Positions 1 through 6,479 are shown, counted from the first letter of the stretch. The stretch is 6,616 bases of DNA from Treponema sp. (GCA_031259035.1 JAIRLZ010000197.1:1-6616), one strand, 5' to 3'. A program made the numbers and translations. Notes: a model not told the origin generated them from the sequence alone.

Positions 1-1
1 C

Positions 2-553
2 ACCTGCGCGGCGCGCGCCGCGTATATTTCCCGCAACGAGCGTCTTATAAGCGGGGGCTATTATTCTCCGGACATTCTTGTTTATGCCTACGGCCCCTTC
101 AAACGCGCCGCTCTTAACGAAACAAACGCCGCTGATTGGCAATTTTTAACGCAACAGAATCTCGCCCTCCCTGGCGCCACTGTTTCCCGCGTACTGCCGT
201 CCATGCTTGAACGCAAATGGGGGCGCATTCTGCTTTTCGGCGGCACAAACACCGACGCCATACGGGGGTTTGCCACCACCGCCGCCTATTCAGCGGCAAA
301 AACCGGGCTCGGCGTTTTGGCAAAATCGGTTGCAAAAGCCGCGGGCGGCGCGGGGGTCACGTGCAATGTCATTTGTCCCGGGCTTACGGACACCGAATAC
401 GCCAATGAAGCGGTCCGCGCCTACAATCGCGACAAAAGCCCATCTGGAAAATCCCTGTCCTCCAAAATGGTGGCGTTAACCGCGATGTACGTATTGGCGA
501 ACCGCTCCATAAACGGCGCCATTATACCTGTCGATGAAGGCGTAGTCGTGTAG
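2..553 (+). CDS. Short-chain dehydrogenase/reductase (SDR), 5'-truncated, atypical active site
   Basis: The frame is open to the window edge and ends at a TAG (551-553), leaving 183 residues. The Rossmann nucleotide-binding glycines would lie off the window. Visible SDR landmarks, numbered from the first codon: DILVYAYG (24-31) sits where classical SDRs have DILVNNAG; QQNLALPG carries the probable catalytic Asn (53); LPSMLERKWGRIL matches the helix and strand before the active site; YSAAK supplies the Tyr-x-x-x-Lys pair (Tyr96, Lys100); NVICPGLTDT is the usual PG motif after beta-6; GAIIPVDEG is the usual C-terminal strand. The catalytic Ser, expected about 13 residues before Tyr96, is absent: the segment reads GGTNTD, with Asn83 flanked by Thr. 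It is an NAD(P)-dependent oxidoreductase fold by family, but the substrate cannot be told and activity may be altered. The ATG at 203 is internal (Met68), not the start. It converges on the sugar kinase gene. Confidence 0.85.
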   Translation, partial: TCAARAAYISRNERLISGGYYSPDILVYAYGPFKRAALNETNAADWQFLTQQNLALPGATVSRVLPSMLERKWGRILLFGGTNTDAIRGFATTAAYSAAKTGLGVLAKSVAKAAGGAGVTCNVICPGLTDTEYANEAVRAYNRDKSPSGKSLSSKMVALTAMYVLANRSINGAIIPVDEGVVV

Positions 554-592
554 GCGTTTTTACCTTGCAACCCGTGCGGGCAGCCTATACAT

Positions 593-631
593 CGTGGTTT
601 TTACAGCGCGAAATGGCGCAAAACCTACACG
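593..631. terminator. Imperfect hairpin at the convergent gene junction, possible bidirectional terminator
   Basis: Read on the minus strand, CGTG, GGTTTT and GCGC pair with GCGC, AAAACC and CACG across a CATTTC loop, with small bulges, giving about 14 pairs. It spans the last codons of the sugar kinase gene and lies 40 nt past the SDR stop. There is no clean T-run after the stem on either strand, so termination is an inference from structure and position. Confidence 0.4.
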
Positions 632-1611
632 CACAATAGCCGGCTCGACCCGCTGGATAAAAATCGCGTGACATCCGCCAGGTGAGGCATTGCCGGCATT
701 CCGCCGCGTTTCTGGACGCACAACGCCGCGGTCGCGTTCGCAAAAGTGACAAAATCCGTCAGGGAGCGGGAGTCTACATCTTTCAATGCGTTGCGGGTGA
801 GCCCGCGCTCCACTATTTGGAACAGAAAACCGCCCAAAAAAGCGTCGCCCGCGCCAGTGGCGTCAATCACCGGCACATGCCACGCCGGAACAGTCGCCGA
901 GGTTTTTGCCGTATATGCCGCAGCGCCCTTGCGGCCCAGCGTCACCGCCACACAGGAACACCCCCGCTCCAGCAACTTTTCCGCGCCTTTCTCACAACAG
1001 GTCTCGCCGGTCAGCAAGGGGAGTTCTTCTTCGCTGAGCTTGATGACGTCCGCATATGCCGCCGCATCACGCATCATCCGAATGGCTTCGTCCGTGCCGC
1101 GCCAAAGTTTGGCGCGGTAGTTGGGATCGTATGAGACAATCGCGCCGGAAGCGCGGGCCAGGGCGGCCGCCTCCAGCGTGGCCTGCCGCGCCGGCTCTTC
1201 GGTGAGGGACAGGGAGCCAAAATGAAAAATTCCGCACCGCTCAATAATGTCACGCGGCAATTCTTCCGTACGCAGGCGTGTATCCGCGCCGGGTTTGCGG
1301 GCAAAAGCGAAACTGCGCTCGCCCTCGGCGTTCAAACTGACAAAGGCAAGCGTCGTAAAAGCGCCTTCGTCAACGACAAGCCCCGACGTGTCAATATGTT
1401 TGCCATGTAAGGTTTCCCTCAGAAAATCTCCGTGCATATCCGCGCCCACTTTGCCGATAAAGGCGGCGCTACAGCCAAAATTCGCAAGCGCGGTCAGCAT
1501 GTTTGCCGGCGCGCCGCCCGGATTCTGCTCAAAAAGGCGCATTCCGTTTTGACTTACACCCGCGTATGTGAAGTCGATCAACAATTCGCCCAGCGCGACG
1601 ACATCAAACAC
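625..1611 (-). CDS. PfkB-family carbohydrate kinase, probable fructokinase
   Basis: This is a 328-residue cytoplasmic ATP-dependent sugar kinase of the ribokinase/PfkB family, a normal length. Landmarks in order: FDVVALGELLIDF at the N-terminus; NPGGAPAN (30-37), PfkB signature 1 in the sugar site; IGKVGADMHGDFL just after it; SYDPNYRAKLW, typical of fructokinases; KLSEEEL; DATGAGDAFLGGF (from residue 250), signature 2 with the anion hole and catalytic Asp256. The DPNYR..LW element makes fructose (to fructose 6-phosphate) the likeliest substrate, but other ketoses or 2-keto-sugars are possible. I start it at GTG 1611 because AGGAGG (1619-1624) lies 7 nt upstream and the protein then begins directly at the first family strand. 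An ATG at 1638 would add 9 residues and overlap the upstream stop as ATGA, but it has no visible ribosome binding site. It follows the barrel-protein gene by 23 nt, probably in one transcript. Confidence 0.9.
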   Translation of the reverse strand: MFDVVALGELLIDFTYAGVSQNGMRLFEQNPGGAPANMLTALANFGCSAAFIGKVGADMHGDFLRETLHGKHIDTSGLVVDEGAFTTLAFVSLNAEGERSFAFARKPGADTRLRTEELPRDIIERCGIFHFGSLSLTEEPARQATLEAAALARASGAIVSYDPNYRAKLWRGTDEAIRMMRDAAAYADVIKLSEEELPLLTGETCCEKGAEKLLERGCSCVAVTLGRKGAAAYTAKTSATVPAWHVPVIDATGAGDAFLGGFLFQIVERGLTRNALKDVDSRSLTDFVTFANATAALCVQKRGGMPAMPHLADVTRFLSSGSSRLLCV

Positions 1612-1625
1612 GGCCTCCCCTCCTC
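1612..1625 (-). promoter_or_regulatory. Strong ribosome binding site that fixes the kinase GTG start
   Basis: The minus strand reads GAGGAGGGGAGGCC immediately before the GTG at 1611. AGGAGG is 7 nt from the start codon. This is the best Shine-Dalgarno sequence in the window and lies in the 23-nt gap after the upstream stop codon, so the kinase can initiate independently of the gene before it. Confidence 0.7.
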
Positions 1626-1634
1626 GACAGCAGA

Positions 1635-2519
1635 TCATCGTACGCGGTATGTCGCAATGAGCGCGACGCGGAAAAAATCCCAGCGGCGGCTGAAGTCGCT
1701 CGCAACCGGATGCAGCAATTCGTTTTTCCATTGCCCTAGAACCATGATGGTGACGTTTTTCGGCAGTTTGAAGTCTGCGGCGAGCGACAAGGTTATTTCC
1801 GGACCGCGGTCTGTGAGGCTTCCGCCGGTATACGGATTGTAGAACGGTTCTTTCAGTTCAAACATCACTCCAACCAAATCAATAAAAAGCGGCATTTGAT
1901 ACCCTAGCAAAGCGGAAAAATAATAAGAAAAAGCGTTTTGATTCACGCCGTCATCGTTTTCATAATACCATGACTCATGTCCCCGCGCTCCGGTATAGTT
2001 CTGGAAGCTGATTTCATTGTAAACCTGCATCACAACATGGCGCCAGTCGCCGGGAAAAAGGGCGGCAAGATCGAACTGAATGGTCGCCCCTGCGTGGGTG
2101 TTCCACACAACGCCATTCAAACCGGGTCCATCCACCCCTTCATCTTCATCGGAATCCGAAGATTTGCGGTATACGCCCATGCCTTTCATGGGGGCGCCGA
2201 ACAGCGGATAATTCCAGCCGCTTCCCAGTCTCGCGCCGAGCGACACCGTAAAAAACGCGATGGGCGTCCAAACCGCATCGGCGAGGATGCCGCATGAAAT
2301 CGGCGATACATTCGCGCCGAGTTTCAGGTTGATGTTGTTCCCGGATACAAGCGGGCCTTCCCCTTGTAAAAAAGGAAACACGAAACTCTGCGCAATGGCG
2401 GCTTGCGCTTCCGGCAGAGAAGATGTCCTCAGCGATAGATCGGTATGCGCTTCCACTGATGAATCTTCAGCCCACACCGGCAGCGCGAGCGCGAAACAAA
2501 TAACGATGATTTTCTTCAT
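1635..2519 (-). CDS. Exported outer-membrane-type beta-barrel protein, function unknown
   Basis: This is a 294-residue protein starting at ATG 2519 (AGAGGAGAG five bases upstream of the A-rich start) and ending at TGA 1635-1637. Residues 1-17 are a Sec signal peptide (MKKIIVICFALALPVWA, predicted cleavage before Glu18). The mature part alternates short amphipathic strands rich in Tyr, Trp and Phe with Gly/Asn/Asp turns: SLGARLGSGWNYPLFG, QVYNEISFQNYTG, SYYFSALLGYQMPLFIDLVG, EITLSLAADF, TIMVLGQW and a final FFRVALIATYRV. This pattern fits a barrel in the outer membrane. An acidic Ser/Asp/Glu run (119-129) probably lies in a loop. The protein ends in Arg, not the Phe usual in proteobacterial barrels. 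I do not recognise a named family; it resembles uncharacterised treponemal proteins only from memory. The kinase gene 23 nt downstream hints at a link to sugar use, which is inference. A longer in-frame start exists at 2636. Confidence 0.75.
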   Translation of the reverse strand: MKKIIVICFALALPVWAEDSSVEAHTDLSLRTSSLPEAQAAIAQSFVFPFLQGEGPLVSGNNINLKLGANVSPISCGILADAVWTPIAFFTVSLGARLGSGWNYPLFGAPMKGMGVYRKSSDSDEDEGVDGPGLNGVVWNTHAGATIQFDLAALFPGDWRHVVMQVYNEISFQNYTGARGHESWYYENDDGVNQNAFSYYFSALLGYQMPLFIDLVGVMFELKEPFYNPYTGGSLTDRGPEITLSLAADFKLPKNVTIMVLGQWKNELLHPVASDFSRRWDFFRVALIATYRVR

Positions 2520-2552
2520 TTTCTCTCCTCTGGATTTGCATTGCGTCCTTTT

Positions 2553-2585
2553 GAGAGTTCTCTGAGAGTTCTCTGAGAGTTTCCC
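2553..2585 (-). repeat. 11-bp tandem repeats in the leader of the barrel-protein gene
   Basis: On the plus strand gagagttctct occurs at 2553-2563 and exactly again at 2564-2574, with a partial third copy at 2575-2585 that keeps gagagtt. Each unit contains AGAG-TT-CTCT, a small palindrome, so copies can pair with themselves or with each other in RNA. The array is 34-66 nt upstream of the barrel-protein ATG, downstream of the likely promoter, in the transcribed leader. The unit is one helical turn long and not a multiple of three. Confidence 0.85.
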
Positions 2586-2617
2586 CTGGACGTTTGAAAC
2601 CCTTCTTCCTTGATGGC

Positions 2618-2650
2618 GCGGGCATACAACCCGCATATAATCTATCTCCT
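2618..2650 (-). promoter_or_regulatory. Second ribosome binding site and in-frame ATG upstream of the barrel gene, with a small hairpin
   Basis: The minus strand has AGGAGA (2645-2650), then 8 nt, then ATG (2634-2636). The frame stays open for 39 codons, through the 11-bp repeats, into the barrel gene's ATG at 2519. A 5-bp stem GCGGG/CCCGC (2618-2634) starts at the G of this ATG. The 39 extra residues are Arg/Lys/Ser-rich and would bury the signal peptide, so I keep 2519 as the main start. This start may instead drive a leader peptide or an alternative form. Confidence 0.4.
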
Positions 2651-2653
2651 GAA

Positions 2654-2697
2654 AGTATAGCGAGATTCCTATAAATTTTGTAGGGCTTTTGTAACAA
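2654..2697 (-). promoter_or_regulatory. Possible promoter for the barrel-protein and kinase genes
   Basis: On the minus strand TTGTTA (2692-2697) is followed 18 nt later by TATAGG (2668-2673), and a better -10, TATACT (2654-2659), lies slightly further on but with a poor -35. Either would start RNA about 130-145 nt upstream of ATG 2519 and place the repeats in the leader. The region is AT-rich compared with its surroundings. Matches are partial and untested. Confidence 0.35.
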
Positions 2698-2902
2698 TTT
2701 TTGGATAAAATCCAGCGGCGTTTACGGCAATACCGCTTACCGCGATGAAAGACGCGACGAGCCCGGCGTTAAAAGAAAAACCGGCCATGACGAGAACGAG
2801 CGCCGGAAAAGCGAGAGACGGAGGTACAACGGCAAGCGCGGCAAAAGGCGGAACAAACGATTCGTTTGCCGCGGCTGCACCATATAACAAAAAGCGCGGC
2901 AA
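2669..2902 (-). pseudogene. Hydrophobic reading frame, possible decayed end of a membrane protein gene
   Basis: The frame from TTG 2902 to TAG 2669 gives 77 residues with two hydrophobic stretches (about 18-44 and 47-64) and a polar tail ending in NAAGFYPKIVTKALQNL, which reads like genuine coding sequence. There is no ATG near the start, no visible ribosome binding site before the TTG, and an in-frame stop at 2933-2935. Residues just upstream are Arg-rich and look non-coding. It could be the surviving 3' end of a degraded membrane protein gene, a real two-helix small protein, or chance. I do not recognise a family. Its last codons overlap the promoter proposed for the barrel gene. Confidence 0.25.
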
Positions 2903-3147
2903 TGGACGCCTACGATACTGAAGCCTTTGTACCTATCGGACGAGTTCGGGCGGTGATACGAGAGATCGGGTAAATTTCGCATCTTAGAAAAAATTACGTT
3001 GATTTACCTTTATCAATAGAGCCTGTTCCAAAACGCGAGCTACATTTAACCCGGATGCTGCTAGCAACCGCTTCATAGCGCTTTACACTTCTTTAACAGT
3101 AACCTTCATTCGCTCTGCGCCCGCTCATGCGCCCGCCGCTCATATTT
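2903..3147. other. Gap without a supportable gene
   Basis: No frame here reads convincingly as protein. The stretch has AT-rich patches around 2985-3020, where a weak TTGAT/ATCAA stem (minus strand) is followed by CGTAATTTTTT and might end the flagellar transcript, and a GC-rich patch at 3117-3143 holding two near copies of gcgcccgctcat (3117-3128) and the same sequence with three extra bases (3129-3143). No tRNA cloverleaf or clear strong terminator was seen. Confidence 0.5.
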
Positions 3148-3984
3148 TTACATTTTCTCCGCCGCATCTTTCAGTGTTGAATAGAACGACACGAGTCGCG
3201 GTGCCATTTCATATTCCGACAAATCTCCGGTCAGCACGGTGTCTTTCGCTTCATAAGCCGCCAAAAGTTCATTAAGGGCGTTGGTGAAGTCGTCAATAAA
3301 CCGCGTCAAAGGAACGGAATCTATGGCAATGGCGTCTATTTCAAGACCGGTTTGTTTCAGCAGGGACAACAGTCTCAAGAGTTTTTCCGTGATATGGGAG
3401 AAAAGCCGCGTGGTTTCCAAAGCCCGCTTGTCTTTGCCGGTTTGCAAGTCAAGGGGCAGGTCTTCCAACCGTGAAACGATTTCTGACACCAACACACTAC
3501 AGTTGATAATTTCCCGCTTTGGATCCTCAAACTCCCTCACCCGTTCCTCCAGCAGTTTTAAGGCGCCGGTTGGAGAAAGCCCCTCGCCCGCTAAACTGGC
3601 GTCAACGGATTTTGCAATATCCCCTAGTTGCTCTTTAAGAAAGTTCGCCGCCGCGCTTGATTCAAAGTCGGCTCTTATCATTCTTTTCTCTTCAAAGGAG
3701 GCGTCTTCCGACGCTTCCAATGCGGATTTTGCGCTCATAAGCGCTTCAATCGCAAAATCCCGCAATGAAGAGATACGTATATTGACTGATTGGAACCCAC
3801 TTAATTCCCGTTCAAACGCCGCGGGAATGTCTTCAACCTGAACAGGCTCGGCGTCTAGTATGACGCCGCTGATACGGCTGCCCGTACCATCAAGCCAGTT
3901 TTCTATGCCTGCAAGCAAATCGCCTATAGTTTTTTCATTTTCAAGGATAATTCCGGCGTCTTGTCCATTAATGAGTATTTCCAT
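3148..3984 (-). CDS. Conserved-looking protein downstream of fliD, function unknown
   Basis: This is a 278-residue protein from ATG 3984 to TAA 3148, with no signal peptide or membrane segment, so probably cytoplasmic. Residues 1-75 look alpha/beta: MEILINGQDAG, then ENEKTIGDLLAGIENWLDG, SRISGVILDAEPVQ, and a strand SVNIRISS. The rest is almost wholly helical, acidic and heptad-like, with runs such as SEIVSRLEDLPLDLQ and ITEKLLRLLSLLKQ. I know no domain for it. ATG 3984 begins one base after the fliD stop (TGATATG), which implies translational coupling; ATG 3999 (MAADDMEI) would overlap fliD by 14 nt and is a less likely start. Neither has a good Shine-Dalgarno. Treponemes carry a hypothetical gene after fliD, as I recall, so it may be an orthologue. 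A chaperone-like role for FliD (as FliT or FliS in other bacteria) fits the position but has no sequence support. Confidence 0.8.
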   Translation of the reverse strand: MEILINGQDAGIILENEKTIGDLLAGIENWLDGTGSRISGVILDAEPVQVEDIPAAFERELSGFQSVNIRISSLRDFAIEALMSAKSALEASEDASFEEKRMIRADFESSAAANFLKEQLGDIAKSVDASLAGEGLSPTGALKLLEERVREFEDPKREIINCSVLVSEIVSRLEDLPLDLQTGKDKRALETTRLFSHITEKLLRLLSLLKQTGLEIDAIAIDSVPLTRFIDDFTNALNELLAAYEAKDTVLTGDLSEYEMAPRLVSFYSTLKDAAEKM

Positions 3985-3985
3985 A

Positions 3986-6034
3986 TCATCTGCCGCCATT
4001 GTTGTTTTGCCGGCTGAAATTTTCCAAAGAGTTTGACATTTGTTCCATCCGGTTATAGGCGTTTTCCATCTGGCTGTATTGCATACGCAACGCGGCTTCT
4101 TTTTCCGCAAGCTGCTTGTCTAACGCCGTTATGCGTTGCTCGTCCGCCTTAATGCGGGAATCAATAGTCGCGGTTCTTATAAAGATAAGGCCGCCGGTTT
4201 CCACATAGGGTCTGGTAAGGCTTTCGAGCGTGTACGCTACGCCGCTGTCAACGATAAGGTCGCCATTGGAGTCAAACCCGAAAAGCTGTTGCAGTCCGGC
4301 AAGGTTCATTTCCAAGGCTTCGTCAAGTTTCTTTTCGTCAATTTCAAGGTAGCCCCGCAAGCGGGACGGATCGTAGCCGCCGCCGCCCATGCGCATATCA
4401 GTGCCAATGCCATATTTGGCGAGCATCTCCGTTCCGGTTGCGGTGGGATACGGCGCCGTCACGGCGTTCTGCATGGCGTTCTTGTATTGGGTCAGGGTAG
4501 AATCCCCGGCAAACGCGCCCATACGGTTGCGCATCGCTTCCTGCTCTTCTTCCGATAAATAGGAAAGTTCCTGCACAATGCGGTCGTCGTTACGGGTAAG
4601 AACATTTATTTCCGCCATGACTCTGTTGTAATTGCCTACAAAACTAATGATGGCGTCTTTTATGGTCTCTCTGTCAGCTTCAACCGCTATGCGTACCGGC
4701 GTCTCGGATGGTTTCTTTACCATTATGGTGACGCCAGGCAGAAGGTCGTCGATGGTATTGGTTGCGCGGGACACATTGATTCCGTCCATAGAGACAACCG
4801 CGTCTTGCGCAACGGAAACAGGATTCACCGGCTTATAGTTGATGGGATCGCTCGGATCCATGATCTGGACGCGCCGGATCGACACGTCGCGGTGCGTATT
4901 TTTATTGACAATATTGAGGGAAACAATGGTTTTGCCGATCCCGGAATCGGGAATCTGAAAAGAAACCCGAGTAAAGCCGGCGGCATCCTCTATCGGCGCA
5001 AGCTGAATACTCGCGCCATCCGAAAAAGTCAAGGACAACACGTTCATATCATCAATACGCTCAGGCGGTTCAGGCGGTTTCCATTCAGGAATGGGAACCG
5101 AAGAGGGCGCGTTGTCAATGACAATGCCGTTGAAGGTTACAGAACCCGTCTTGGGTATGGAGGGCCCGGGTGGAGGTTCCACTTTAGGCGGCGGCTCAGC
5201 CGGAAGGACTTGTACAGCCGTCTCAAAAAAGATCGTCAACCCCTGGCTTACAACCGTGTTATCAGGAAAAGCTATGGAAGCGCCGCCTGTCGCGCTTACT
5301 TTGAGGCTGTCATTGTCAACAGCGACCAATTGCGCCCCAACCTGTTCTCCGGTTTGTCCTGCGTCTTGTACAACATCATCCACGCCAACGAGCGTTATGG
5401 CGACATCTTGCAAGTTGATCTGTTGTTCCAATATGCCGCTCTTGAGCGCCATATCTAACGCCGCGTCAGAGAAAATAAGCTTGTTCTCCCCTCCACTGAT
5501 TTTTGATTCGATAAGGAGGGACTTTTTTCCGCTCTGCACCGTTACAAAACTCGCCTCTATCTTGCCCTTGCCTCGCCGGTTAAGAGCATCGACAAACTCT
5601 TTGAGAGATCCGCCCTTGAAACCAAATGAGATATGTTCTGGTCCTGAATCAAAGGTATAGGCGCCCGCTTCTACCGCAAACGAATCATCCAAAGGCGGGG
5701 AAAGAAACCGGTCCGCCTGCGCAATTCGCTTGATCGTGAATTCTTTTGTCTGGGGCGCGGTTTGGCGCACTGCGCTGCCCGTCAACACTGAAGCGTCTGA
5801 AGAGGTGATAACTCGGTCGTTAAAAGGGTTTTGAAAGGAATAAAGCTGGCGGGCGCTATCCCGCAGGGAAACCATGCGTCTGTTTACGTCTTGCCAATAG
5901 GTCTTTTGCGCTTGTAACTGTTCTTTTTCCTGCTCCGAGCGATCCCGTGGGATACGCTCTATTTTCATGAGACCTTCTACGATTCTATCGGTGTTAAACC
6001 GGCTTGAAACGCCGGGCATGTAAACATCTGACAC
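3986..6034 (-). CDS. fliD: Flagellar filament cap protein FliD (hook-associated protein 2)
   Basis: FliD caps the growing flagellar filament and helps exported flagellin fold into it; in spirochaetes this happens in the periplasm. The 682 residues start MSDVYMPGVSSRFNTDRI, then LMKIERIPRDR, the typical FliD N-terminal region (about 7-105). FliD_C features run from about 406: AVVSMDGINVSRATNTIDD, LLPGVTIMVK, ISFVGNYNRVMAEIN, then GYLEIDEKKLDEAL and LQQLFGF (586), and a long coiled coil (about 615-672) that packs into the cap base. Between the two lies an insert of about 130 residues (275-405) bounded by proline-rich linkers (EPPPKVEPPPGPSIP and PEWKPPEPPE), giving a longer protein than enteric FliD. 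Start: GTG 6034, overlapping the flaG stop by one base (TAGTG), with only a weak GAG upstream; the N-terminal sequence supports it over the ATG at 6019. No signal peptide, as expected for flagellar type III export. Confidence 0.95.
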   Translation of the reverse strand: MSDVYMPGVSSRFNTDRIVEGLMKIERIPRDRSEQEKEQLQAQKTYWQDVNRRMVSLRDSARQLYSFQNPFNDRVITSSDASVLTGSAVRQTAPQTKEFTIKRIAQADRFLSPPLDDSFAVEAGAYTFDSGPEHISFGFKGGSLKEFVDALNRRGKGKIEASFVTVQSGKKSLLIESKISGGENKLIFSDAALDMALKSGILEQQINLQDVAITLVGVDDVVQDAGQTGEQVGAQLVAVDNDSLKVSATGGASIAFPDNTVVSQGLTIFFETAVQVLPAEPPPKVEPPPGPSIPKTGSVTFNGIVIDNAPSSVPIPEWKPPEPPERIDDMNVLSLTFSDGASIQLAPIEDAAGFTRVSFQIPDSGIGKTIVSLNIVNKNTHRDVSIRRVQIMDPSDPINYKPVNPVSVAQDAVVSMDGINVSRATNTIDDLLPGVTIMVKKPSETPVRIAVEADRETIKDAIISFVGNYNRVMAEINVLTRNDDRIVQELSYLSEEEQEAMRNRMGAFAGDSTLTQYKNAMQNAVTAPYPTATGTEMLAKYGIGTDMRMGGGGYDPSRLRGYLEIDEKKLDEALEMNLAGLQQLFGFDSNGDLIVDSGVAYTLESLTRPYVETGGLIFIRTATIDSRIKADEQRITALDKQLAEKEAALRMQYSQMENAYNRMEQMSNSLENFSRQNNNGGR

Positions 6035-6384
6035 TACATCAACTCATCAAATAAACCGCCTAAGGTTTCTTTAATTTTACTATGAACTCTGCGCAGTTCT
6101 TCCGGCGGCAGAACATTCACCACTTTGTTAGTTTCAGGATCAATGACCTTGACGAGTATCTCATGGGATTTATGATCCACCGTAAATTTGAGTTTTTTAC
6201 TCAGTGTAGAACTTATCTGTCCCAGATCCTTTGCCGCTTTGTCAACATCCAACGGCTCCACGTTCTTCTTGGGTGCGGATAAACCTACCTTATAATCCTT
6301 TGTCACTGAAATTTTCACCGCTCTAGTTAGAGCTAACTGAGCGCCATCGCTTCCTTGCGTATACGCTGATATGTGCAGATTCAT
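6034..6384 (-). CDS. flaG: FlaG-family flagellar protein
   Basis: This is a 116-residue protein from ATG 6384 to TAG 6034. The C-terminal half carries the FlaG signature: KKLKFTVDHKSHEILVKVID (63-82), then ETNKVVNVLPPEELRRV (84-100), close to the family pattern of a basic amphipathic strand, V-x-V-x-D, and I/V-P-P-E-E-L. The first 60 residues are less conserved and probably flexible. FlaG proteins affect flagellar filament length and typically sit beside fliD; the exact mechanism is not settled. The start is fixed by AAGGAG (6392-6397), 7 nt upstream of the ATG and preceded by an A-rich tract on the coding strand. The frame stays open back to 6492 but that part reads through two hairpins and is not coding. 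It is the middle gene between flagellin and fliD, with its stop overlapping the fliD start, so it is co-translated with fliD. Confidence 0.9.
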   Translation of the reverse strand: MNLHISAYTQGSDGAQLALTRAVKISVTKDYKVGLSAPKKNVEPLDVDKAAKDLGQISSTLSKKLKFTVDHKSHEILVKVIDPETNKVVNVLPPEELRRVHSKIKETLGGLFDELM

Positions 6385-6439
6385 AGCGTATCTCCTTCTG
6401 TTTTTTTTATTTTCGGTTGTTTTTGGCAAGAACTCAAGA

Positions 6440-6470
6440 GCGACTCTAAAAACATCGTTTTTAGAGTCGC
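6440..6470 (-). terminator. Perfect 14-bp hairpin between flagellin and flaG
   Basis: The stem gcgactctaaaaac (6440-6453) pairs exactly with gtttttagagtcgc (6457-6470) around a 3-nt loop. It lies about 60 nt past the flagellin stop and 55 nt before flaG. On the minus strand it is followed by TCTTGAGTTCTTGCC, not a pure T-run. It may partly terminate transcription or protect the abundant flagellin message from 3' decay so that downstream genes are expressed less. Confidence 0.7.
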
Positions 6471-6479
6471 CCGGACCAT

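Noticed and set aside
682..1134. Overlapping plus-strand open frames
   Set aside because: They are antisense to the PfkB kinase, whose signatures clearly identify the coding strand.
2553..2585. Reading the 11-bp repeats as a CRISPR array
   Set aside because: The units are contiguous with no spacers and far shorter than CRISPR repeats, and no cas gene is nearby.
2744..2920. A 58-codon plus-strand frame starting MKDATSPALKEK
   Set aside because: There is no ribosome binding site, the composition is Ala/Lys/Gly-rich and low in complexity, and it opposes the hydrophobic minus frame; chance is more likely.
3019..3034. gagcctgttccaaaac, reminiscent of some insertion-sequence ends
   Set aside because: There is no inverted partner, target duplication or transposase in the window, so a mobile element cannot be supported.
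3117..3143. Near-duplicate gcgcccgctcat units behind the last flagellar gene
   Set aside because: There are only two imperfect copies, with no stem and no T-run, so neither a repeat family nor a terminator can be claimed.
3281..3841. A 186-codon plus-strand open frame
   Set aside because: It is antisense to the gene after fliD, Ser-rich in the manner of reverse-frame translation, and has no supporting motif.
4805..5458. A 217-codon open frame on the plus strand
   Set aside because: It lies wholly antisense inside fliD, is Arg/Asn-rich without any recognisable motif, and has no ribosome binding site; it is a shadow of the real gene.
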